This document shows, piece by piece, positions 10,669 to 22,200 of a DNA stretch of 64,000 nt; the first letter of the stretch is position 1; every line of letters starts with the position of its first letter. A program made the position numbers and the translations under genes. The DNA comes from Kuschelorhynchus macadamiae (Eukaryota > Arthropoda > Insecta > Coleoptera > Curculionidae), in the NCBI GenBank assembly GCA_030620095.1, contig JAUTXW010002462.1, positions 1-64,000 on the forward strand, in the 5' to 3' direction. A model generated the notes under the pieces. The model ran no database searches, was not told where the DNA came from, and saw nothing but the letters and a program-made list of their open reading frames with translations.

Positions 10669-11605
10669 ATGTATACTCAAAGTGAAAAAGTCGATATGTT
10701 ATTAATATTTGGAGAACGTCATAAAAATTCAAGGAATGCTGCTGTGTTGTACGCTCAGAGATACCCCGACCGGAAACATCCAGTCCATTAGTATTTTCCA
10801 TTTCTCGAGAATCGTTTTAGGCATCAAGAAAGAAATCAAGTGGCGGAAGGCAGATTTATTATAAATGAAGAAATGGAAATTAACGTTCTTGCTATGGTTG
10901 AAGTTGATAAAACTGTTTCTTTAAGTAAAATTAATCACGAACTTGGTTTAAGTCATGAATCAGCCAGAAAAATACTAAAGAAACACAAATATCGAGCTTT
11001 TAAGCACCAGTTACACCAACATTTGTATCCTGACGATGGCGGTAGACGGGTATTGTTTTGTGATTGGTTGCTCCAAAATTGTAGAATTGACCCAAATTTT
11101 ATCAACTTTATCTTATTTTCTGACGAATCCAGATTTACTAATAATGGTATATCTAACAAGCATAACACTGGGCCCAATAAAATCAACATGCAATGAGAGT
11201 AGGACAATTTCAAGAAAGGTTTGGTGTCATTATCTGGGCTAGTGTCGTTGGTAACACAATAATTGGGCTAATTTTATTTCAAGGCCGATTAACAGGGGTT
11301 AGGTACTTAGGCTTTCTACCGCCTCCTAATACCAGAGAAGTTCTTAATTATTTAATTGAACATTTTAATAATAAAGTTATTGCAACCAATGGCCCGCCCG
11401 TTCACCGGATCTCACTATTCTCGATTTCTTTATTTGGGGATATGTTAAAGAAAGACTCTATGTAACAGCCCCAGCCACTCTTGAAATCTTAGAAGAAAGG
11501 ATTGTACGTGTATTTAGAAGTATTACGCCTCAAATACTGCACAACGTGTTGAGAGAAGCAACTGAACGAGCGGAAATGTGTCGTGAACAAGGAGGAATGA
11601 ATTGA
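10669..11605 (+). pseudogene. DUF4817/DDE transposase, second catalytic Asp deleted
   Basis: Starts M-Y-T-Q-S-E-K-V-D-M-L, the DUF4817 helix-turn-helix pattern. A stop and frameshift follow near 10790, then an open stretch 10840-11196 with the second HTH and I-L-F-S-D-E-S-R-F-T (first catalytic Asp). Further frameshifts lead to V-I-I-W-A-S. The block expected next, with Q-D-G-A-P-P-H, is gone: the sequence passes from E-H-F-N-N directly to the stretch before W-P-A-R-S-P-D-L-T-I-L-D (third Asp, about 11385-11425). The C-terminus through E-R-A-E-M-C-R-E-Q-G is intact. Loss of the second Asp means no catalysis. Confidence 0.8.
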
Positions 11606-12357
11606 AGTTATATTTTTGTTTAACACTCTAAACTATTTGTTAGCCAAAGATACAGATTTGCACGCGCAAATTTGTTGACGATATCTGAAGAGGTGCAGCA
11701 GAAAACTGTATAAAAAATACTGTTTCGAGCGCTAGGCGCATAGGCAGAGATAGGCTGGGCAGACTTTACGTGACATGATGCATAGATAGATCCAACGTAA
11801 GTAATCTTGATCAACCAACTGTCACAATTAAAAATCCTACTTAATATCCAGCATGAATATTCATGGCACACTTGATGAAAGTAAATAATTGATTGTCAAG
11901 TATTTTTCTTAGTAATATTTAATTTTTGAGCTTTTTTTAGTCCAATCGCAAAAATGTTAGTACCGTTAGAATCGCAGTAAAATACTCTTTTCAAAAATTG
12001 CTTGTCTAAAAATGGTCGCCATTTGAAGAAAAAATAGTTAGACACAAAAATTTGATTTTTATCAACTTCTCTTATTCCTAACTATCACACTAATCACTAA
12101 AACTTAGCGATTATATTATTCTGTAACCATTTCAGATCCTTAGATTAATTTACGTCAGGTCGTGGCCACCTAGTTGCAATTTTAAAAATAGCTTTAAAAA
12201 AATCAAGTAGGTGTAGAAAGTTTTTAAAATGTCACATTCTGATTCAGAATTGTCTCAGGAATCCAAAAATGTAAAAATATACAGAGTGTTTCATTTAAAA
12301 TATCGAAGCTGGAAAACCAGAAGGCTAAAAATATGCGAAAACTCCCCTCTCTATATA

Positions 12358-15099
12358 CAGGGTGGTCCACTTAAGATGCTCCTATAATTTTTCTCAATAA
12401 ATAAGACACTGAAAAAGTTAAATACAAAAAGTATTTGACCCTAAGTGTATTTTTTATTTATAATATTTTTATGTATACAAGGTGTTCCATTGTGCCAGGA
12501 CAGTAACCAACTTTTTTCTTTTTAATGAAATTTTTAGAAATTCTAATTCTGCGCTTGATTTTGAGTATTTTTTGTCATCATAGCATACGAAATTTTGAGT
12601 AGTTTTTGAGAAAACTTAACTTTTCTATTTTTTTCCGCAAAAACAGGTTTTTGGAAAAATGTGATTTTTTCACACCTGAAGACTAAAATTGTGAATTTTG
12701 GTTATGGACCCATGGGAGTGGTTAATATTTAATAGTCTGACCTATCAAGAGCGAAAATCTATTATACAGGATGGTCACAAATGACCATCAAAAAAAATAT
12801 TTTTGTAACTAAAAAAACTTATTTTTTTAAATAGAACACCCTGTATTTAGCACTTTTATTGTGTTTAGGATTTAATTCTGCATCATTCGATATTTATAGT
12901 TTATATTCCAAAAATAGTAGTTTAGAAGTTATGACCAATTTTCTATAATAATTCGGGTATTTTTGCTAAAAATCTAACTAAACCTAAATAATATCCTATT
13001 CTAAGTTTTTTTTAACATTATAATTAAATTTAACATTAAATCAACAAGTAATGCAAGAAAGAAAGTAACTAATTACTTATTACAAAACATTTTCGACATA
13101 ACCCCCGTCTTTGGCAATACAAGTAGTATATATGGTTTCAATTCTCGCAATAGCATTTCCAACCCCGTCTGTTGCATTAAGTCTTTCTACCTCTTACCTA
13201 ATTCTCCTTTCTAAATCTTGAACAGTATTAAAACCTATTTTTATACACCTCGTTTTTTAGGTTGCCCCATAAAAAAAATCCAGGTGTGTTGAGTCAGGGC
13301 TCCTCGCTGGCCAATCTATGGTCCCGTACCCACCAATCCAAAATGGAAACCGTTGATTCAAACAATTTCTAACAGGCACTACAGTGTCATATGGAGCACT
13401 ATCTTGTTGATAAACAGCCCTTCTTTAATATCTTTCGGCAGATTGTCAATTAACGGAAATATCTCGTTCTCCAACAAATTTAAATACCTCTCACCATTCA
13501 GAACAAAGTCATAAAATACTTGACCTATTATTCGGCACGGATAATACCACACCACACATAAACACATCTTCGACCCTGTTTTTTCATTTCTTTTACACGA
13601 TGTTCATTTGAGTTTCACCAGTAATGAGTATTTTTTCGGTTGAACATGCCGGCCGTATTGAAAATTGCCCCATCGGTAAATAAAATATTTTTAAAAATGT
13701 CACTTTCAAAATGGTGGTCCATCATGAGAGAACAATAAAAATCCTTGTTTGAAAGTCCTGTTGGGATAATTCCTGAACTGGTAAAAATTTGAACGCATGG
13801 TAGTTATTATCAGTTAAAGTCCTTTGAACACTCGTCTTACTAATTCCCGGAAGATCTCGGGATGCATCTCTTTGCGAATTTTCGTTGTTTTCTTCAAAAT
13901 ACAGGAGAATTTCTAATTGCTTTTCTTCTGTTAGGAGAATTTTTGGGCGCCGTATTTGTTTATTGATTACCACTCCGCGTTCAAGATCACGAACAATTCG
14001 TGAAAAAATATATTTCGTGGGTACCCGTCTTGCAGATTACGACATACTCCCGCAGGGCTAATGCTGGACTCTTATTATTTCTTATGTAACAATCATGAAG
14101 ATTTAAATACTCTTGGACACTGTATAAAGCCATTTTTCCTTTAAAAAGAGTTAGAGGCAACTAAATGTGAAATAAAAAATGTGTATTTATTGGTATCCAG
14201 GCAACAATTTTACTAGTTTTGTTTTTCCATAGATATCTTGTAAAATTAAGACGCGTTTAGAAATACTATTATTGCGAAAATTAAAACCGTAACCGTAATA
14301 TTATATTACTTGTATTGGCAAAGACGGGGGTTATGTCGAAAATGTTTTGTAATAAGTAATTAGTTACGTTCTTTCTTGCATTACTTGATGATTTAATATT
14401 AAATTTAATTATAATGTTAAAAAAAAACTTAGAATAGGATATTATTTAGGTTTAGTTAGATTTTTAACAAAAATACCTGAATTATTATAGAAAATTGGTC
14501 ATAACTTCTAAACTACTAATATTTGGAATATAAACTATATATATATATATGGAATGATGCAGAATTAAATCTTAAACACAATAAAAGTGCTAAATACAGG
14601 GTGTTCCATTTAAAAAAATTAAGTTTTTTTAGTTAAAAAAAAATTTTTTTTGATGCTCATTTATGACCACCTTGTATAATGGATTTTGGCTCTTGATAGG
14701 TCAGAGTATTAAATATTAACCACTCCCATGGATCCATAACCAAAATTCACAATTTTAGTCTTCAAGTGTGAAAAAATCACATTTTTCTAAAAACCTGTTT
14801 TTCCGAAAAAAAGTAGAAAAGTTAATTTTTCTCAAAAACTACTCAAAATTTCGTATGCTATGATGACAAAAACTACTCAAAATCAAGTCTAGAATTAGAA
14901 TTCCTGAAAGTATTCATACCATTTCATTAAAAAGAAAAAAGTTGGTTACTGCCCCGGTTTAATGGAACACCCTGTATTCAGAAAAATATTATAAATAAAA
15001 AATATACTTAGGGTCAAATACTTTTTGTATTTAACTTTTTTTTCTCAGTGTCTTATTTATTTAGATAAAGCATAGGAGCATCTTAAGTGGACCACCCTG
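12358..15099. mobile_element. mariner-type element with ~780-bp TIRs
   Basis: Ends are CAGGGTGGTCCACTTAAG and its inverse, flanked by TA at 12356-12357 and 15100-15101. The left arm runs to about 13130, the right arm from about 14316. It lies in the right arm of the 9990-17888 element. The coding region (minus strand) is in the middle, and the last codons of the gene fall inside the left arm and are therefore repeated, inverted, in the right arm. Confidence 0.88.
13080..14133 (-). pseudogene. mariner/Tc1-superfamily transposase (DDxD), frameshifted
   Basis: Starts M-A-L-Y-S-V-Q-E-Y-L at 14133 and shifts frame near 14040. It then shows I-R-R-P-K-I-L-L, an HTH ending S-V-Q-R-T-L (13973-13722), I-L-F-T-D-G (first Asp, though the usual following Glu is Gly), V-W-C-G-I, Q-Q-D-S-A-P-Y-D (second Asp) and W-P-A-R-S-P-D-S-T-H-L-D (third Asp). 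A one-base loss in a T run follows immediately. It ends D-G-G-Y-V-E-N-V-L with TAA at 13082-13080. All three acidic positions survive but several frameshifts inactivate it. Confidence 0.8.
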
Positions 15100-15112
15100 T
15101 ACCTATTACCTA

Positions 15113-17813
15113 GGGGAGAGTGGGGGAATATCGACTACTTAAGCGCAACTAAGTTTTTTAAATAAAAGTATTAGTACAAATGTATCTAAAACCGTAAAAT
15201 GGCTTCGTTACTTCATTTGCTAAAATTTTTCTATTGGTTTTGCAAATAAAAAAATGTTTTTTTTCCTTAAAATGCATTTTTGTAAACAGGTAAAAAAATC
15301 GGGTAATTTCGACCGATGGGATAATATCGACCACAAGGTAGGGTAAAATCGACCGAGTAGTAATATTTTGGAATTTATTTTATTTCAACATTTTAACACT
15401 AATATTACATTGAGCAAAAGTCACAAATATATACTGAAGCTTTTTCTGCACTAGTACAGTCAGCATGAGCCCAGGTTGCACAAGAACGGCACCGCCACCA
15501 AACCTCATTGTATCCAAATTGTTCACAAATAGGACAGATTTCATCAATTTCTCTTTCCTGTTCAACCTGAGTTTCCACTTTACCCATAATTTTTTTTGTG
15601 ACCTTCTTAATCTTTTCATTTCCCTTTTCTCTGTCTGCAATTTTTCTTGTAATCTTTTTTAATTTTTCATTTTCTTCCTTTTTTTGTTTTTTCAATGTCT
15701 TATTTTCGAGCTCTTCTTTTAATGGGGTAGATGTTAATATTTGAGAATGTTGCCTTTTTCGCTGTGAAGTTCTTGGTTGAAACATTGGAAGTGGACATAG
15801 GTCTTGGAAAGAAGTATTTTCTGTTTTTTCTTTAATTTTTAAGGTTTTATCACCATCATCACTTAGGCTATCTTCCACAACTTCTTCCAAACTGAATTCA
15901 GAATCAGACGAATTTGATGACAATCTGGTATTACGTAAGCTGTTGAGTCTTCCTGGAACAGTTCCACTCAATCCACTTGGCCCTGGTTCTGGAGAAGGAG
16001 TCTTTTATCTGGATTCAACAAGTTCTAAGATATTCTGAGATGTATTTCCCTGCAATGGTAAATCTGCTGGAGCCGTTGTATTTGGCAGATCTGTATTATC
16101 TTTATGAATAGGTACAAAGTCTTCTTCACAGAACACATCACGATTGATGGGAAATATTCCTGTGGTCTTAAATCCGTTAATTGCCTTCTCTATTGTGGTC
16201 GTCCTATTGTAAGCATTCCCAAAAAGTTCGGCAATATCAGTCTCTTTGATTTTTTCATAATTTCTACTTTTTATGTACTTATCACATTCTTGGTGGTAAG
16301 CAGTTTTCAAGGACTTAACGAAAGTAACGTCCAGAGGCTGTGTCCTGTGAGATGTGTGGGGGGGAAGTGATAGTAAATCAATGCCAGAATTTCTACAAAA
16401 AGTGTAGGAAGCCAAAGAAGAATGAGTTGAATGGTTATCCAGTACTAGAAGAATAGGTTGCTCTGGAGAAGCATTAGCAAATTTCGCAAAATGTTGCAAC
16501 CATTCAGTAAACAATTCTTCGGTAATCCATCCAGATTTTGAACATTTGTATATCGCGCCTGCCGGTCCATTTTTTTCCAAACCATCTTTCATTCTCATTC
16601 TCTTAAAAATAAACATGGGCGGGATATATTGCCCAGACGCACTAAAACAGCATACAATTGTAGTGTTTTGACCCCTTTCTCCGCTTGTTATCACGCCGAC
16701 TTGTTTCTCTCCCTTTCTTGCCAATATACGACTCGGATTGTGGACATTGGAAATACCCGTTTCGTCAACGTTATAAATGCGATGAACTTCAAAATGGCAT
16801 TTTTCAAAAAGCATTTCAAGATTATTAAAAAAAAATTCCATTTTGCCTTTGTTAAATGCGGTAACTCTGCTTAGGCTAGTAGCTTCCGGTTTACGAAAAC
16901 TAAGCTGCGGATAACGTCGCATAAATGAGTAGATCCAGTCCTTGCCACACATCCCGCTATCCTTATTAAAAGGATGTGTAATTTTATTTGTCTCTGCATA
17001 TTTAAAAACCAATGTTCTTATGCTTTGAGCTGTCAATCCATAAAATAATTTGGACAATTTTAAAATGGTTTCAACAATTTCTTTTTCCTAATTTTCGGAA
17101 AAGACAGGTTTTCTTCCCAACGTAAGTTTTTTTGGTTGAAATCTACCTTTTAGTCTATCTTGAAGAGTACCATATGGGATATTAAACATTTGTGCGGCGC
17201 CCCTAATGGATAATGTCTTTTCTCCCACGGCCTTTATTGCTCTTTTCATAGACTCCTCCGTCCACGAAGAACGTCCAGTTTTTCGAACATATGTTCGCGG
17301 CATCTGAAATGAAATGCTGACATGTACCTTATGCTTGCATTTATTGCGCACTTTCTTTAGAATAGATAATGATTAGACCACAAATATTAAGTAGGGTAAT
17401 ATCGATCACTGCAGGGTAATATCGACCAGCATGATCGATTTTACCCGAACCGGTAAACTTAACCCTAAATTTGTTTTTACTAAAAATATGTATTAAAAGT
17501 GCACCAAATTGGACCTAAATTACGAAAGAATATCCGCAGTATCCTATTAAGATAAAATGCAGAACATTTAGAATGTATAAGGATTTCCCTACCTTAATAA
17601 TAGCAGCACAGTTTTAATAAAAACAGATTAAACACGAGTACAACTATCAACATGGATACACGGAAACGTTATGGCTTCAAATTAATCGCATAAATCAGGC
17701 ACATACGAAGCCATCTATTGGTCAGTTGATGTATTAAGCCCATATGGCGCCAAGTTTAGAAGATTTGAAAGTGGTCGATTTTTCCCGACGGTCGATATTC
17801 CCCCACTCTCCCC
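15113..17813. mobile_element. pogo-like DNA transposon
   Basis: Ends are GGGGAGAGTGGGGGAATATC and its inverse, flanked by TA (15111-15112 and 17814-17815), the pogo/mariner target. Subterminal copies of 'tatcgacc'-like motifs recur on both sides (15313-15355, 17395-17445), possible transposase binding sites. It carries one minus-strand transposase gene. Confidence 0.9.
15405..17303 (-). pseudogene. pogo-like transposase with C-terminal PHD-type finger, two nonsense codons
   Basis: DDE_1-family transposase. The N-terminus M-P-R-T-Y-V-R-K-T-G-R is followed by a psq/HTH region (S-I-R-G-A-A-Q-M-F-N-I-P). The core has I-Y-N-V-D-E-T-G (first Asp), L-L-V-L-D-N-H-S-T-H (second) and S-H-R-T-Q-P-L-D (third), all intact. 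A Lys/Glu-rich linker then leads to C-P-I-C-E-Q, W-W-R-C-R-S-C, W-A-H-A-D-C and I-C-D-F-C, a PHD-like Cys4-His-Cys3 arrangement often fused to insect pogo transposases. The frame is continuous except for TAG at 17090-17088 and TAA at 16007-16005. About 632 codons. I chose the 17303 start because it fits pogo starts; a Met at 17351 is also possible. Confidence 0.88.
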
Positions 17814-17888
17814 TATACCAAATTTCGTTTTGATACATCAAATACTTTAAAAGTTATGGCCTGTCTAAATAGATTCGTTGACACCCTG

Positions 17889-18842
17889 TATATGTATTAT
17901 TAAATGACTACGAAATGAACTAAATGGGTCACATTTCATTTCATTTCATTTCACAATACCTAATAAAAGGAAAGATTCGTAACGAGGGAAGTTCGGGGTA
18001 AAGAAAATTTACCGTTTTTTTTTTAAATTTTGCGGCTTATTGAACAAAAACCTTAATTATTGAATTAAAAACGATGTTTCTAATAGTCCTGGATAATAAA
18101 ACTAATAAAATTTAGTATATTCTTTAAATTTCAACAAAACAGTTTTTTTTTTCAGATAAGGTTAGGTTTTTAACTTGCGTTGTATAACATTTTTTTCCCT
18201 AAAATGTCACTTGTTAAAACACTTATTTTGTAGTCACCTTTCACACAGTTTATTGACCGATCCTAAACATTTTAAAAATGTTTTGGCTTTCTTGCTGTGA
18301 CTGAAGCACATTAAGACGTTCGCCTATAAAACTCACCATTGTCCGAAAGCAAATTACCCCTTTAACATCTATTTTATCATTTTGCTGATCTTAGGATTGA
18401 CCAACACGCAATCTACACCTAACAAGTACTAAAAAAAAATAAAAAAAACCCATTCCATTTATCCTTCATTTAAGTAACTGGCAGCGCATCCAAAAAGCTT
18501 GTCTAGACAAAAATTAGCGTGTAAAAGAGAAAATAAACGGTAATTTAGGCCATTCTTCGACCGTAGACACGAAATCTGGGAATTAACGTAATAAATAGGG
18601 CATGTCTTTTCTCTTTCAAGAAACGGCGTTGAATAAACGGCAAGTGTGAAAGGATGCTTTGTTGTACCTTAATAACCATTATCTTTAGTTGAATTGTTTA
18701 TTATTTTGGAACAGAAACGCTTTTTGGAAAGACTTTTTTGTAGAATTTAAAGGAAAGAGCGTAGATTATTTACTGTTAGAACGTAGCCGATGCAAACATC
18801 GGACAAGTGGTTTTATGAAACGTACATACAAAATGTTAAACC
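17889..18842. other. Noncoding stretch
   Basis: No gene found. It holds an (ATTTC)n microsatellite at 17932-17955 and otherwise AT-rich single-copy-looking sequence. Confidence 0.5.
17932..17955. repeat. (ATTTC)n microsatellite
   Basis: About four to five consecutive ATTTC units. Confidence 0.85.
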
Positions 18843-19238
18843 TTAGAGTAAGAATAAAAATTTATTCTTTACATATTTAGCCACTGCCAAGATTAAAGTG
18901 CGGGACACGAAAGAAAACCGGGTGGTCCTTAAAATAAAGGTTCATAGTCTTAAGCAAGCGGAAAAGTAAAATTGGTGTACTCAAATAAATTTTATGTTAT
19001 TTTATTTGTGGTAATAGTTTGCCGCTTCACCTATAAAGTGCCAGCTAAGCGGTACCGAAAATTAATCGAGGATTTAAAGGTCCACTTGTCATTGGGATGT
19101 GCCTAGAGTCTCCATGCACTTGCCGCTAGAAGGTTCGCCTATACATTTCAAGCATTTGTTTTCATTTCTATATAAATGCGTTGCGTTGAATTTGAATTAT
19201 TATTTCGAAGTAACGATGGCGAGCAAAAGAGGAAAAAC

Positions 19239-22200
19239 CTTAGACAAGGAAAGAGAGAGGACGCGTAACACCCGTTTACGGCGCTGGCGCAAATTGAAGC
19301 AGAAATTCATTAGGACGCCATTTTATGGTGCCAGACAATCGAGGTGTCACCACAGTTTCTTTTGTGGATTATTCAGCGGAAAGTGTGTTAAAAACTATAA
19401 ATTTTGTGTTAGAAAAATGGTGGTTTGTTGTGCTTACAACTGTAAAAGTCGGAGTGACAGAAAGGAACCTGAAGTTACGTTTCACAGATGAGAAATAATA
19501 AAGTAATTTCTCAATTGCATTTAAAAAACCATTTATCTCATGTTCTAAGTAGTTATTTGGTATAATATTTTAATATGATCTAACAGCTGACTGATTTCAC
19601 GATACTGCGCAGTGTGGGACATAAACATGACTATTTTCATTCATGATTACCTAATTAAGTATTCATAATTGGGTTAATCTCCTCGAGTAAATGTCATTTG
19701 AGCAGTGGTGGCGTTCATATATATTTTAATAATTACGCTTATGAAAAATTGTTTATTACTATATTTTTGAACCATAATGTTAATATTGTTATTATTAACT
19801 TTGTTTAATATTATTTTATCTAATTACTATTAGTTCTGCAATAGGAAAATTGGTTTATTTTGATAATAAAACATATTCTTTTGAAGTTTCACATAAGTTT
19901 TTTTTTAAGATTTCCTACAAATCTGGTAAGGCGAGAACTTTGGGTTCAGAATCTGAAACTTGCAGACTGGTCTCCAACAAAGAATCACAGACTTTGTTCC
20001 AAGCATTTTGAAAAAAAATTCTTTTATCGCATTGGCGAAAGAAATTGTCTTTTGGATGAAGCCGTACCGACAATATTTCCAGAACTGCCCAAATATATGC
20101 AACCAAAAAAGGTAAAGTATAGTTTTTGTAACTATCCAAATAACATTGTTTGATTAGTAGAAGTAATTGCTATATTTTTTTTACTTTATTATATAATTTA
20201 TAAGGTATTTAATATAATATTTATTGTTATTTACTATTACTATAGTTAATTTCTCTTTAATGGTAGGCAAAATTTAATAATTGTTTATGTTTAAACAGTT
20301 ACACAGTAATACCTCTCTGATATGGAAATTGGAGTATATTTGATTGATATAACAATATATATGCCTTTAAACCACAATTTCTAAACCATCTAGTTATTTA
20401 TGCCTAAAGTGATATATAAAGTATGCTAATTACAAATCATAACTATTTATAGATGTTCAAGATATAAACCTATTATAAACCAAATGTTGAGTTAAAGTGG
20501 CACAAAAAACTACTATAACATTTATATAACACACATTTTTTAAAGAAATATTAATGAGACTTGATTACCATTTTATATATTTTGGTTGGAAAAAATGTTA
20601 CTAATTGGTGTACTGCATATTATTTGACTGTACAGTACTAAAAATTTAACAAATCAAATTGTTGCAGACAACAAAGAGATCTCATGAACAAAATATTCAG
20701 AATACTGCCTCCACATCAGCAGTAGCTTCTACATCAAGTAGTACCCTGGAAGATATCCATCCAGAGACTCCTAGGAAAAAAAAACTACGTCAACAGCTAT
20801 TTAGGGAAAGGGTAAAAAGTCAGCAAAAAACAAAGAAGATAAAAATCTTGTCGCAGAAAGTACGAAGGTATAAAAAGAAGGTTTTGTCATTGAAGCAAAT
20901 CATAAAACATTTAGCTAGTAAAAATTTGATAAGCTCAGAAAATTCTCTATTACTTTCCAACATGTCTGGAATAACCAAAGAACTGCAAAAACGTAAATTG
21001 AAAAAAAATGCTAAATATTCTCCAGAATTAAGAAAGTTTGCAATAACGGTCAGTTTTTTTTCACCTAAAGCTTATGATTACATTCGAAAAGTTTTTGATA
21101 CTTGTTTACCCCATAGGAGTACCATAGGAAAGTGGTTTAAAAATATAAACGTGGAACCAGGTTTTACCAAAGAGTGTTTTGACACTTTAAGAAAATATGT
21201 CCAAATATCTGATAGACCTACTCTCATTGCACTTGTTATTGACGAAATTTCAATTCGAAAACAAGTGGAATGGAATGGGAGAAAGTTTCATGGATATGTT
21301 TACTATGGGGTAGACTTGGACGATGATCAAAATGCAGTAGCAAAAGAAGCTTTTGTTTTAATGGCTGTTTGCATAAATGGTACATGGAAAATACCAGTAG
21401 GGTATTTTTTTGTAGACGGGTTAACTGGCATGCAAAAAAGTTCTATTGTGTCTCAATGCATAGAATTAATTAAAGAAACTGGTGCCCATGTATTATCATT
21501 AACTTTTGACGGTGCTCCTTCGAATGTCGCAATGGCAAATCTTTTAGGCTGTGTCACAGAACTGCAAAATATGAAAACATATTTTACAATTCGTAACAGC
21601 AATATTTTTGTTTTTTATGATCCATGTCATATGCTTAAACTAGTTAGAAATACATTCGGAGAGAGCAAACAATTAGTAGATGGTCAGGGGAATTTAATTA
21701 AGTGGGAGTACATAGAAAAATTAGAAAATTTACAACAATCTGAAGGACTTCATTTAGGGAACAAACTTAGAAAAGCCCACATCAAGTTTTTTAAGCAAAA
21801 AATGAAAGTTAGATTAGCTGTCCAATTATTAAGCGAATCAGTAGCAGATGCTCTAACTTTTTGTGAGGAAACTTTAGGCCTTGAAGAATTTCGTGGTTGT
21901 AAGGCTACAGTCAATTTTATTAAAATGTTAAATAATATTTTTGATGTATTAAACAGCCGAACCCTTGCTGCACCAAGATATAAAAAACCCATTTTTAACA
22001 AAAATATATTCCAAACTAGGAAGTTTATTTCTGAAGCAATTGATTATATTTCAACATTAAAATTTACAAACAATCAATTACTAATACATTCCAAAAGGAA
22101 AACGGGCTTTCTAGGTTTTATAATATCTTTAAAAAGTGCCTTGCTGATGTAAGATGAAGCAATTTCAAAAAATTATCTTGTTTACCTTCCATGTTATAAA

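Larger units (their letters stand above)
9990..17888. mobile_element. DUF4817/mariner element with ~590-bp TIRs, carrying two nested transposons
   Basis: The left end reads CCGGGTGTCAACG and the right end is CGTTGACACCCTG followed by TA. The arms match over about 590 bp: 9990-10580 against 11815-12357 plus the short remainders 15100-15112 and 17814-17888. Two later insertions split the right arm, a mariner at 12358-15099 and a pogo-like element at 15113-17813. Removing them with one TA each restores the continuity seen in the left arm ('ggtataggtaataggtac'). The element carries one broken transposase gene. Confidence 0.8.

Noticed and set aside
19099..19416. N-terminal extension of the THAP protein
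   Set aside because: This frame crosses the P-element boundary at 19239 into Sailor sequence; the real start is the Met at 19417.
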